Below, one piece after another: positions 1-6,968 of a DNA stretch of 15,286 bases. Every line of letters starts with the position of its first letter. The stretch's first letter is position 1. Source of the DNA: Flammeovirgaceae bacterium UBA4659 (GTDB lineage Bacteria > Bacteroidota > Bacteroidia > Cytophagales > Cyclobacteriaceae); contig DHLV01000236.1 in NCBI GenBank assembly GCA_002405445.1, forward strand, positions 1 to 15,286, in the 5' to 3' direction. The position numbers and the translations under genes were made by a program. The notes beneath the pieces are model-generated. The model was not told the DNA's origin. It did not search any database and was given only the letters and a program-made list of their open reading frames with translations.

Positions 1-1167
1 GAACCTGCGAATGCGGTGGGCGTGAGTAACGGCACTACAAGGGATGTGAGTATCCCAAAGAAAAACAATTTAGAAACATCGCTATACGTCAGCAACTCAC
101 AAAAGATCAGCTCCAAAATTTCGATTGATTACGGCTTGCGGTATTCTTTGTTTAACTATTATGGGCCGGACTCTGTGTACACTTTTAGCAACGAAACACC
201 TGGCACGCGAAGGTTGCCCATCTCGGCACGTTACTACCGCAGTAGCGAAGTGATTGCCTCGTATGGTAACTGGGAACCACGGGTGTCTTTCAAAGTTGAA
301 ACTTCCAACACTTCTTCTGTAAAAGGAAGTTACAACCGCATGGTGCAATACCTGCATTTGATTTCAAATACCACAGCCAGTAATCCGCTTGATGTGTGGA
401 ACCCTAGCACCAACAACATAAAGCCACAAATCGGTGACCAGTACACACTCGGCTGGTTCAAAGATTTAGGCGCTGCGCGCATGTACGAGGTTTCGCTTGA
501 AGCGTATTACCGCAAAACACAGAATCAAATCGACTACATTGACGGTGCGGATTTGCTGCTCAATCGTTACCTAGAAGGTGACTTGTTACCAGGCGAAGGG
601 CGCGCCTATGGGCTTGAAACATACTTTCAAAAGAAAACTGGCCGACTGACTGGTTGGGTTGCTTACACACTGAGCAGAACGGAATTGAAAGTGGACGGCA
701 TTAATGGCGGCAATTGGTACCCCACGCGTTTTAATCAAACCCATAACCTGAAAATTGCCGCATTCTACGAAATCAACAAACGTTGGTCATTCTCTGCCAA
801 TTTTATTTACACTTCAGGCACCCCCACTACGTTCCCTACATCGCGTTTCGTGAGCCAAGGTATTTTGGTTCCTTACAATGCCGATGACACCCGCAACAAC
901 GTAAACCTACCCGCTTATCACCGCTTGGATATTTCTTTTAGGCTAGAAGGGAAAAAACTAAAAAGCAATGGCAAAGCGCGAAAGAACTCCGACTACTGGG
1001 TGTTTGGTTTGTACAACGTGTATGCGCGGCAAAATCCGTTCTCAATTTACTTCTCGCAAAATACGGATCAGCGAGTGCCTCTGGGGCAGCCCATCACATC
1101 GCAGGCCACGCAGTTGGCAATCATCGGCACCATTGTGCCCTCGGTTTCTTACAACTTTAAATTTTAG
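1..1167 (+). CDS. TonB-dependent receptor, C-terminal part (5' end outside window)
   Basis: The reading frame is open from the first base to a TAG at 1165-1167, so this is the last ~388 residues of a longer gene; the GTG at 16 is only an internal codon. The protein is rich in alternating aromatic and polar residues, as in outer-membrane beta-strands. It has repeated strand-turn motifs such as YTLGWFKDL, VSLEAYYRKTQNQIDYIDGA, GWVAYTLSRTEL, FNQTHNLKIAAFYEINKRWSF and YHRLDISFRLE, and it ends in the aromatic C-terminus SVSYNFKF. This is typical of the barrel half of Bacteroidota TonB-dependent receptors, which usually carry an N-terminal carboxypeptidase-like domain and a plug. They import bulky substrates such as oligosaccharides, peptides or chelated metals across the outer membrane. 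The next gene, a DUF4249 lipoprotein, is the standard partner, which strengthens the call. The substrate cannot be told from this fragment. Confidence 0.9.
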   Translation, partial: EPANAVGVSNGTTRDVSIPKKNNLETSLYVSNSQKISSKISIDYGLRYSLFNYYGPDSVYTFSNETPGTRRLPISARYYRSSEVIASYGNWEPRVSFKVETSNTSSVKGSYNRMVQYLHLISNTTASNPLDVWNPSTNNIKPQIGDQYTLGWFKDLGAARMYEVSLEAYYRKTQNQIDYIDGADLLLNRYLEGDLLPGEGRAYGLETYFQKKTGRLTGWVAYTLSRTELKVDGINGGNWYPTRFNQTHNLKIAAFYEINKRWSFSANFIYTSGTPTTFPTSRFVSQGILVPYNADDTRNNVNLPAYHRLDISFRLEGKKLKSNGKARKNSDYWVFGLYNVYARQNPFSIYFSQNTDQRVPLGQPITSQATQLAIIGTIVPSVSYNFKF

Positions 1168-1172
1168 TGCAA

Positions 1173-2114
1173 ATGAACAACGTGCGATTTGCTTTCTTTT
1201 TTGCTCTGATTGGACTGATGCTTTCAGCCTGTGAAACGGTCATCAACCCAGAATTAAGGATTGCCGAGCCCTTGCTGGTGGTGGATGCTTGGATAACCAA
1301 CAAGCGAGAAATGCAAACCATTATATTGAGTCAATCGCAAGCCTATTTTGACAACACACTACCACCACCTGTGAGCAACGCAACCATCACCGTGGTGGAA
1401 AATGGTAACAAGACATATACATTTACCGAAGAAAGTTCGCGCAAGGGCTACTACACCTGGAAGCCAACTGGCTCAGAAGTTTTCGGTGCCGTGGGTAACA
1501 GCTACAAACTCACTATTCAGGTAAATGGCGAAGTGTACGAAGCCACTTCAAAGATGGGCCCTTCAACACCAGTCGATTCCATTGTTTACAAGAAAAACGA
1601 GCCGGATCAATCGAATCCCGATTTTTACCGAGCAGAGTTTTTTGCCAAAGATGTTGTGGGCATAGGCGATACTTACTGGATTAAGACGTACAAGAATGGC
1701 ATACTACTAAACAAGCCATCCGAACTAAATGTCGCTTATGATGCAGGATTTGATGCGGGTGGCCCGTTTTATAGCCGGATTGAAAATGGTATTCCTTTTT
1801 TGCTGGATTTCATCCCTCCCATCCGCAACCGCATGAATCCAAACGACACCGATGCAAATGACAATCCATTGTCGCCATATGTTCCTGGAGATTCCGCCTA
1901 TGTAGAGATACATTCCATCACGCTGGCCGGTTTTACCTATTTGCGGCAATTGGGAGAGCAAACAAATCGCCCGGGCGGCTTTGCAGAATTGTTCTCACGG
2001 CCGTTGGCGAACATCAGTACGAATATTGCTAACAAAAACCCCAACGGCAAAAAAGCCCTCGGCTTCTTTAACGTGGCGGCTGTATCCGGCAAGGGCAAAA
2101 AGTTTGTGCCCTAG
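1173..2114 (+). CDS. DUF4249 family outer-membrane lipoprotein
   Basis: About 313 residues. I prefer ATG 1173 over GTG 1167, which overlaps the last base of the receptor stop codon. From 1173 the protein starts with a hydrophobic signal peptide and a lipobox LSAC (Cys20), so it should be a lipoprotein. An N-terminal motif (INPELRIAEPLLVVDAWI) is followed by a beta-rich domain with NATITVVENGNKTYTFTEES and YEATSKMGPSTPVDSIVYK, the usual DUF4249 layout. It ends in a region with FAELFSRPLANISTNI and ALGFFNVAAVS. DUF4249 genes lie directly after TonB-dependent receptor genes in Bacteroidota and are thought to act at the cell surface with them. The 5-bp spacing from the receptor stop indicates one operon. 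The molecular function is not known. Confidence 0.85.
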   Translation: MNNVRFAFFFALIGLMLSACETVINPELRIAEPLLVVDAWITNKREMQTIILSQSQAYFDNTLPPPVSNATITVVENGNKTYTFTEESSRKGYYTWKPTGSEVFGAVGNSYKLTIQVNGEVYEATSKMGPSTPVDSIVYKKNEPDQSNPDFYRAEFFAKDVVGIGDTYWIKTYKNGILLNKPSELNVAYDAGFDAGGPFYSRIENGIPFLLDFIPPIRNRMNPNDTDANDNPLSPYVPGDSAYVEIHSITLAGFTYLRQLGEQTNRPGGFAELFSRPLANISTNIANKNPNGKKALGFFNVAAVSGKGKKFVP

Positions 2115-2133
2115 GCCGGAACCTTTTTTGAAC

Positions 2134-2141
2134 TACCTTTG
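2134..2141 (+). promoter_or_regulatory. Possible -7 promoter element for ssrA
   Basis: TACCTTTG fits the Bacteroidota -7 consensus TAnnTTTG. It lies about 47 nt before the mature tmRNA 5' end, which would leave a short leader for RNase P to remove. No good -33 TTTG is found at the normal 17-23 bp spacing, so this is tentative. Confidence 0.35.
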
Positions 2142-2188
2142 TATTGTTGGTTGTGAGTTCAGATCGATTTTGAAATCACAGATAAACC

Positions 2189-2580
2189 GGGGCTGACCGG
2201 TTTTGACAGGATGTGTGAGGGTGTAAGCAAGCATGCAGGCTCATGGGATGAGAGCCTTGAAAGATAGTCCTACAATTTACGTGGCGAAACAACTTACGCC
2301 ATGGCTGCTTAATCTGACGATACGTTAGGTTAGCTTGTTCCGCTTAAGAAGCGGGAGGCCATCATCGCCCACACCTCTGTTTGGCGGGTGTGGAACCGCG
2401 GTGTCGATAGCATAAACTGGACTGGCTTGTGTTGCGCAGGTCGGTTGAGACAACAGCAACTAAGGGATCTTTTAGGCCGTTGCCTGCCTTGGGGTTCACG
2501 AAAATGAAAGTCAACTAAGCATGTAGAAGGTGCACGTTCATCTTCTCTGGACCAGGGTTCGATTCCCTGCAGCTCCACCA
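2189..2580 (+). ncRNA. ssrA: tmRNA (transfer-messenger RNA)
   Basis: One-piece tmRNA of 392 nt. It rescues ribosomes stalled on broken mRNAs by acting first as alanyl-tRNA and then as a short message for a degradation tag. The tRNA-like ends pair well: GGGGCTG at 2189-2195 with CAGCTCC at 2570-2576, followed by discriminator A2577 and an encoded CCA at 2578-2580. The T-arm is visible as CCAGGGTTCGATTCCCTG at 2552-2569, and the 5' segment contains the conserved GACCGGTTTTGACAGG stretch. The tag frame lies at 2283-2312. The region between 2313 and about 2520 would hold the pseudoknots. A terminator starts on the base after CCA. Confidence 0.95.
2283..2312 (+). other. tmRNA tag reading frame (GETTYAMAA)
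   Basis: Within the tmRNA the codons GGC GAA ACA ACT TAC GCC ATG GCT GCT TAA encode GETTYAMAA and a stop. The form GE-x-x-YA-x-AA matches the tags of Bacteroidota, and the C-terminal hydrophobic AA is the usual protease recognition end. GGC as the resume codon is inferred from this match. The mature tag would carry one extra alanine in front, from the charged tmRNA. Confidence 0.85.
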
Positions 2581-2612
2581 GCCCGCTTTAGCCTTGGCCA
2601 AAGCGGGCTTTT
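2581..2612 (+). terminator. Intrinsic terminator of ssrA
   Basis: A perfect 9-bp stem, GCCCGCTTT (2581-2589) with AAAGCGGGC (2600-2608), has a 10-nt loop and is followed by TTTT at 2609-2612. It abuts the tmRNA CCA end with no spacer, so 3' processing must trim exactly at the stem. Confidence 0.85.
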
Positions 2613-2671
2613 AGTTTAACACTTGTTGTTTCATTTCCGATACAATTTTCTTCCCACGGCTGGCATGCCTT

Positions 2672-3262
2672 TCATAATAGCTGAAACAAAATGGCATTTA
2701 ACTTGACTCGACATCTTTCGAGATTCTCAAATTGGCGCGAGAATTCACTGTGGTGTATTAAATCAATCTTTTTTGTAGCTGCATAATATGAAGCACTATT
2801 TTCAGTTGCAATCATCAATGCCTCCAAATGGGTATTTATCTCACTTGTAAGCTGATCAACAACTTCCATCTGGGTACAAAGCCTCAATCGGCTCATGGCA
2901 ATAAGGTATCTTGGATATGTTGAAGTATGGTATTCATCCAAACCTCTTAAATCAAATACCTTGACTTTGAAAAACAGATCATTTAAAGCTAATTCCAAAG
3001 AATCATTGTATTCAAGAATGGAGTTTCTTCGCAACAAGTCGAGGTTTAGCTCTTTTTGTGTCAAAACATTGAGCTCCGATTTGATACTCTCTGTTAACTT
3101 GGTAATTTGACTTACCTCTTCTTTCATGGCTTCGTATTCACCTTTCTTTTTAAAGTAAGTCAAATACCACACAATCCAACCTTGAATAAAGACCAGCAGT
3201 AAACATGCGGCCATTATTGATAAACTAATCTCCATATAAGACGATAAAATCAGATTTAACAC
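2672..3262 (-). CDS. Unrecognised membrane-anchored coiled-coil protein
   Basis: I do not recognise a family. The frame gives up to 196 residues from GTG 3262. ATG 3235 (MEISLSIMAACLLL) is an equally good or better start and gives 187 residues. One N-terminal membrane helix (about residues 11-35, rich in L, I, V and W) is followed by KKKGEY and then a long charged helical region (about 40-80) with heptad-like spacing, suggesting a coiled coil. The rest is a soluble helical domain with several Leu, Tyr and Arg residues, likely cytoplasmic by the positive-inside rule (YFKKK after the helix). It stands alone, divergent from the gene at 3463 and pointing towards the ssrA terminator. Its DNA is visibly more A+T-rich than the flanking genes, which might mean it was acquired. 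Confidence 0.7.
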   Translation of the reverse strand: MLNLILSSYMEISLSIMAACLLLVFIQGWIVWYLTYFKKKGEYEAMKEEVSQITKLTESIKSELNVLTQKELNLDLLRRNSILEYNDSLELALNDLFFKVKVFDLRGLDEYHTSTYPRYLIAMSRLRLCTQMEVVDQLTSEINTHLEALMIATENSASYYAATKKIDLIHHSEFSRQFENLERCRVKLNAILFQLL

Positions 3263-3427
3263 GTCAATTTAGTAAGATTTAATATCCCCAATCTGGGCAC
3301 ACTTAGAAAAAAGAAACTGTCACGAATTTTGCAACCTAAACGACCAATGCTCGGTTACAGCTATAGCCAAATTTCTCATCGAAGTCTCATATGATTTGCG
3401 CTGTTAGGCAGTAGACAAGCGAATTAT

Positions 3428-3435
3428 TACTTTTG
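3428..3435 (+). promoter_or_regulatory. Candidate -7 box for the cystathionine beta-synthase gene
   Basis: TACTTTTG matches the Bacteroidota TAnnTTTG element. TTAG at 3404-3407 is a weak -33 candidate at 20-bp spacing. The predicted transcript start near 3442 would give a leader of about 20 nt before ATG 3463. Confidence 0.4.
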
Positions 3436-3462
3436 CCCAAGCTTTAACATCTGTTCCATTTT

Positions 3463-4833
3463 ATGGTATACAATTCCATCATCGAAACCATCGGCAATAC
3501 TCCTATGGTGCGCCTCAACAAAATCCCGAAAGGCATAAAAGGAACCGTTTTGGCCAAAGTGGAGTACTTTAACCCAGGCAACTCTACCAAAGACCGCATG
3601 GCGCTTAAGATGATTGAAGATGCCGAAAAAGCGGGTATTTTAAAGCCCGGTGGAACGATCATCGAAGGAACCTCTGGCAATACGGGGATGGGTTTGGCCC
3701 TAACGGCCGTGGCAAAAGGCTACAAGTGCATCTTTACGATGGCCGATAAGCAATCGCAAGAGAAGATGAACATCTTGCGCGCGGTGGGCGCTGAAGTTAT
3801 TGTGTGCCCAACAAATGTAGAACCAGACGACCCACGCAGCTATTATTCAGTTGCACGCAAACTCAACAAGGAAATTCCGAACTCGATCTACCCTAATCAG
3901 TACGACAACCCATCCAACGCCAAGGCACATTACGAAACCACCGGACCTGAAATTTGGAGGCAAACAGGTGGAAAGATTACGCAATATGTAGCTACTGTGG
4001 GCACGGGCGGCTCAATGTGCGGAACCGCAAAATACTTGAAAGAACAAAACCCAAATCTCCGTGCCATCGGCATAGACACCTACGGTTCGGTTTTCAAGAA
4101 ATACAAGGAGACGGGCATCTTTGACAAGAATGAAATCTATCCGTACCTGACCGAAGGATTTGGCGAAGACATTTTACCCAAGAATGTAGACTTTGACGTG
4201 ATCGACTTGTTCATAAAAGTAACGGACAAAGACGGTGCGATTATGGCTCGCAGGCTCGCGCGCGAAGAAGGCATTTTTGGCGGATGGAGCTGCGGCTCTG
4301 CGCTACATGGTGCGATGGAGTACGCAAAAGAGCATTTGAAAAAAGACGATGTAATGGTAGTACTACTGCCCGATCACGGCACACGTTACCTCAATAAAGT
4401 GTACAACGATATTTGGATGAAAGACCACGGGTTTTTGGAAGAAAGAGCATACGGCACTGCACGTGAAATCATATCCCGTAGAAATGGTAAAGAAACGCTA
4501 TTCACGGTAACACAAAAATCCACAATTGGTGAGGCCATCAAAATCATGAATAAAGAAGGTGTTGACCAAATGCCGGTATTGGAAGGAAATGAATTTGTAG
4601 GCAGCGTAACAGTGAGTAGCTTGATTGAGAAAATAATTTCAGACCCCGCCATAAAAGACAAACACGTGGGCGAAATCATGGACAAACCCATGCAGGTGGT
4701 GGCACTTGATAGTACGTTGGACGTGCTTTCTTCTATGCTCAACAAAAACAACAAAGCATTGCTGGTGAGAGATGAACATGAACAGGCGCACATTATCACC
4801 CAACACGATATTTTGCGTGCGATGACTGCTTAA
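3463..4833 (+). CDS. cbs: Cystathionine beta-synthase (PLP enzyme with C-terminal CBS-domain pair)
   Basis: 456 residues, soluble and cytoplasmic. Fold type II PLP enzymes of this group condense serine with homocysteine to cystathionine, or make cysteine from O-acetylserine. The N-terminal catalytic domain (about 1-325) shows IGNTPMVRLNKI, NPGNSTKDR with the PLP Schiff-base lysine K43, EGTSGNTG (68-75) for substrate binding, and a GTGGSMCGTAKYL phosphate-binding loop. The segment EGFGEDILPKNVD resembles true cystathionine beta-synthases more than plain cysteine synthases. Two CBS repeats follow at about 346-390 and 402-455, normally a nucleotide or S-adenosylmethionine sensing module. The N-terminal haem-binding extension of animal enzymes is absent. 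The start ATG 3463 leaves a normal N-terminus. The exact substrate choice (cystathionine or cysteine synthesis) cannot be settled by sequence alone. No cystathionine lyase gene lies beside it. Confidence 0.88.
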   Translation: MVYNSIIETIGNTPMVRLNKIPKGIKGTVLAKVEYFNPGNSTKDRMALKMIEDAEKAGILKPGGTIIEGTSGNTGMGLALTAVAKGYKCIFTMADKQSQEKMNILRAVGAEVIVCPTNVEPDDPRSYYSVARKLNKEIPNSIYPNQYDNPSNAKAHYETTGPEIWRQTGGKITQYVATVGTGGSMCGTAKYLKEQNPNLRAIGIDTYGSVFKKYKETGIFDKNEIYPYLTEGFGEDILPKNVDFDVIDLFIKVTDKDGAIMARRLAREEGIFGGWSCGSALHGAMEYAKEHLKKDDVMVVLLPDHGTRYLNKVYNDIWMKDHGFLEERAYGTAREIISRRNGKETLFTVTQKSTIGEAIKIMNKEGVDQMPVLEGNEFVGSVTVSSLIEKIISDPAIKDKHVGEIMDKPMQVVALDSTLDVLSSMLNKNNKALLVRDEHEQAHIITQHDILRAMTA

Positions 4834-4893
4834 ACCGGATGTTGGATTGTGGATGCTTTGCTTAAATCTAGTATCTAGCATCCAGCACCCAGT
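4834..4893. repeat. Inverted heptamer-repeat cluster between convergent genes
   Basis: On the + strand 4866-4893 reads as four tandem heptamers: ATCTAGT, ATCTAGC, ATCCAGC, ACCCAGT. On the - strand 4854-4834 reads ATCCACA, ATCCAAC, ATCCGGT, the same kind of unit in opposite orientation. The two halves give an 8-bp perfect stem, TGGATGCT (4850-4857) with AGCATCCA (4877-4884), around a 19-nt loop. It fills the gap between two stop codons. There is no T-run, so it is not a standard intrinsic terminator. Confidence 0.6.
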
Positions 4894-4901
4894 CTCCAAA
4901 C

Positions 4902-5165
4902 TCAATCTTTGAACTTCAATTTAAAGAATAGAATGGTTGACGACAACACCAGCGTGAAGGCGTTGGACAGAATCACCGGCCACGAGTGGATCAGTAGTCC
5001 ATATATCAACCAGAGAAAAATACCGGTACAGAAAAGCGAAAACATCACCAACGACAAATCTTTTGCAGATCGTGACTTCCATGTTTTAATCACTTGCGGC
5101 AAGAACGAGATGGTAGTAAGACTACCGGCAATTAATCCAATACTTTCTGTCATTTGTTCATTCAT
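4902..5165 (-). CDS. SemiSWEET-type sugar transporter (PQ-loop / MtN3 family)
   Basis: 87 residues, the usual SemiSWEET length. Three predicted membrane helices lie at about 6-25, 38-58 and 62-82. Helix 1 ends in the family signature FLPQVIKTWKSRSAKDLS with the Pro23-Gln24 kink. Helix 2 has W52 and Y55 (FLWLIYG) and helix 3 has N68 (SNAFTLV). Their spacing matches the sugar-binding Trp and Asn of characterised bacterial SemiSWEETs, which form a homodimer and move mono- or disaccharides through the inner membrane. The start MNEQMTE at 5165 is used; M5 at 5153 is possible. The gene stands alone, so the sugar cannot be inferred from context. Confidence 0.88.
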   Translation of the reverse strand: MNEQMTESIGLIAGSLTTISFLPQVIKTWKSRSAKDLSLVMFSLFCTGIFLWLIYGLLIHSWPVILSNAFTLVLSSTILFFKLKFKD

Positions 5166-5199
5166 GCGTTGAAAGTTACTCTTTTAGGTGTAGAACTCA

Positions 5200-5207
5200 T
5201 ACCTTTG
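5200..5207 (+). promoter_or_regulatory. Possible -7 box upstream of the 5357 gene
   Basis: TACCTTTG fits TAnnTTTG. It would give a leader of about 140 nt before ATG 5357, which would contain the hairpin at 5320-5336. No -33 match at normal spacing was seen, and a start nearer the gene is possible. Confidence 0.3.
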
Positions 5208-5319
5208 TTCCGATTAGGTTTGGTTTTATCATATCGTCATAAGCCACATCACAAATGATTCAACAGCAAGGCTCATTTGAAATTGACAAAACTTTGCTCC
5301 AGGTATTCCGGTTGGGCTG

Positions 5320-5336
5320 TTGCCTCAATCAGGCAA
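5320..5336 (+). promoter_or_regulatory. TTGCCT/AGGCAA hairpin before the 5357 gene
   Basis: A perfect 6-bp inverted repeat, TTGCCT (5320-5325) and AGGCAA (5331-5336), with loop CAATC ends 20 nt before the start codon. A similar TTGCC/GGCAA hairpin precedes the next gene at almost the same distance. It could be an operator or an mRNA structure. Confidence 0.45.
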
Positions 5337-5356
5337 AAATCAACATATTTCTTTAA

Positions 5357-5716
5357 ATGGCTTCTGCTCAAAACCGGTTAACGATATCCGTCAGCATGTT
5401 GCTGGTTTACTTGCTTTTGGCCATGCCGGTGTGGTGTACCCCGTCAAATTCAAAAGCCTCGTTGGGCGATGAGGTGACCCTTCGGCCAACACCTTCACAG
5501 TGTTGTTCGCACCAATGCAGGCCAACCCGATCATATGAAACATCACTATTTAGCGAGCCAACTAATCCGTTGAAATCTGGTTACTGCGCGTCCATATCTG
5601 AATTTGTCCGGTTTCAGCTTCATGCAATTCCGTTGCTTGCCATCAGTACAAAAGCCGAGAACCTTTTCTCGCAGACGCTTCATTCACGTCTTTTCAAAGT
5701 AAACTTTCGGATTTAG
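5357..5716 (+). CDS. Unrecognised small secreted or membrane-anchored cysteine-containing protein
   Basis: 119 residues, no family recognised. An N-terminal hydrophobic segment (about 8-26, ISVSMLLVYLLLAMPVW) looks like a signal peptide or anchor. The mature part has five cysteines: C27, C49, C50, C54 and C77. Three are clustered in QCCSHQC, which with its histidine could bind a metal ion; that is a guess. C27 is not in a classical lipobox. Small Cys/His-rich secreted proteins often precede outer-membrane transport genes in Bacteroidota, and here a BBP2-type porin follows after 72 bp on the same strand. The next gene's signal peptide and the matching hairpins support co-regulation. The ATG at 5357 is the first reasonable start. 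Confidence 0.6.
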   Translation: MASAQNRLTISVSMLLVYLLLAMPVWCTPSNSKASLGDEVTLRPTPSQCCSHQCRPTRSYETSLFSEPTNPLKSGYCASISEFVRFQLHAIPLLAISTKAENLFSQTLHSRLFKVNFRI

Positions 5717-5745
5717 GATTTCGATTCATCCTGAACCTTTTTCTA

Positions 5746-5765
5746 TTGCCCTCACTTCGGGGCAA
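5746..5765 (+). promoter_or_regulatory. TTGCCC/GGGCAA hairpin before the porin gene
   Basis: TTGCCC (5746-5751) pairs with GGGCAA (5760-5765) around an 8-nt loop, ending 23 nt before ATG 5789. It lacks a following T-tract, so it is unlikely to be a full terminator. It resembles the hairpin at 5320-5336 in sequence and distance to the start codon. Confidence 0.45.
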
Positions 5766-5788
5766 CACGTTTTACTATCAAATTATTG

Positions 5789-6943
5789 ATGAGAAATATT
5801 CTGCTGCACATTTTAATACTTTTCACTTGGTTGAAAATGTATGCTCAAAACAATGAAAGCGCTGCCCATCATCCAACGGGCGATCGTCTAAAAATCGGCT
5901 ATGAAACATACGTTGATTTTCATTATACGTATGATTTTAATCACCCGATCAACAACAAACGATATACTAACAGTAATCCGGAATACGTCAACCAATTTGG
6001 ATTAGCTTACACCTACGGTCAAGTGAATATCGAATATGGCAAAATGCAATTGCGTGCCGCTGCGCATGCTGGCGATATCGTTGACATCATGTACATCAAC
6101 GAAACAGAAATCTTTAAATACATCAGAGAACTATCTCTCACTTACAAACTTCACAACCGATTGGATTTACAAACCGGTATCTTTCCCGCCATCTACGGAG
6201 CCGAGACATTTATCAACAAAGATAACCTGCATGCAACCCGTGCTGTGATGACCGACTTTGCACCGGATTATGAGGCCGGCTTGAGGTTGAAGTATAAAAT
6301 GGGGAAGTATTGGCTGGGCATGGCTCAATTTACCAACGGCTGGCAGGTGGTGCGCGACAATAACCATTCCCCGGCATTTGGGATTGCAGTTGTACATGAT
6401 CAACCGGGAAAACTTTTGTTCAACTATGGAGCTTTTGGCGGGAATGAAACATACGACCATTTACGGCAAAAAAATTCATTTAAAGTTTATCACAACGTTT
6501 TCGGTCGCATAAACGCAGGGCGTTGGGTCATTGCACCCATGGTTGATATTGGGATGATCAAAGATTCAGTTACCCGAAGTAACAGATATTGGCAATCATT
6601 TGGTTTGAGTGTACGATACGCTGTTAATAAAAAATGGGGTGTTGCCACGCGTTATGAACACATCAATGACCCCGATCAAATAATCAATGATCTTGTGAGA
6701 CCAAGCGTTACGCTACCAAACGGGTTTCGGTATCATGGTTCAACATTGACAGTTGAATACTTACCAAATGAGGATGTTACTTTTCGATTAGAAGCACGTG
6801 ATTCGCGCAACATCGACCCAATATTTAGCAATCAGGAGGGCATCGCAAAGAGCAAGACTGATTTTTTTATCATGTTTTCAGTAGCGATGAAGTTTGCACA
6901 CTGGAGCTCACTGAAGATCAACCGGACACAAGACTCCGACTAG
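5789..6943 (+). CDS. Outer-membrane beta-barrel porin, BBP2/OmpL-like
   Basis: 384 residues from ATG 5789; TTG 5786 just before it is not needed. A signal peptide (MRNILLHILILFTWLKMYAQ) is followed by alternating beta-strand sequence through to the C-terminus. The middle shows features of Bacteroidota putative porin-2 proteins: YETYVDFHYTYDFNHP near residue 40, then LDLQTGIFPAIYGAETFINKDN, YEAGLRLKYKMGKYWLGMAQF and TNGWQVVRDN. Such proteins form barrels in the outer membrane and are thought to allow passive entry or exit of small solutes. The final strand FFIMFSVAMKFAHW is followed by a short tail, so the barrel may end about 14 residues before the C-terminus. It likely forms a unit with the small secreted protein upstream. 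The solute is unknown. Confidence 0.75.
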   Translation: MRNILLHILILFTWLKMYAQNNESAAHHPTGDRLKIGYETYVDFHYTYDFNHPINNKRYTNSNPEYVNQFGLAYTYGQVNIEYGKMQLRAAAHAGDIVDIMYINETEIFKYIRELSLTYKLHNRLDLQTGIFPAIYGAETFINKDNLHATRAVMTDFAPDYEAGLRLKYKMGKYWLGMAQFTNGWQVVRDNNHSPAFGIAVVHDQPGKLLFNYGAFGGNETYDHLRQKNSFKVYHNVFGRINAGRWVIAPMVDIGMIKDSVTRSNRYWQSFGLSVRYAVNKKWGVATRYEHINDPDQIINDLVRPSVTLPNGFRYHGSTLTVEYLPNEDVTFRLEARDSRNIDPIFSNQEGIAKSKTDFFIMFSVAMKFAHWSSLKINRTQDSD

Positions 6944-6968
6944 CAACTCAAAAAGCATCAAACAAATT

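Noticed and set aside
2093-2130. GGGCA/TGCCC hairpin at the DUF4249 gene end with a later T6 run as a terminator
   Set aside because: The T-run lies about 13 nt after the stem, too far for an intrinsic terminator, and it overlaps the region used for the tmRNA promoter.
2330-2578. Minus-strand frame within the tmRNA
   Set aside because: The tmRNA ends, tag and T-arm explain this stretch; the frame MELQGIEPWSREDERAPSTC is an accidental translation of RNA sequence, a common false annotation in tmRNA regions.
2189-2580. tRNA gene at the 2552-2580 T-arm
   Set aside because: The T-arm and CCA belong to the tmRNA; no separate D-arm or anticodon arm lies directly upstream.
4909-5172. Plus-strand frame opposite the SemiSWEET gene
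   Set aside because: The minus strand has a clear PQ-loop family protein; the opposite frame has no recognisable motif and is a shadow.
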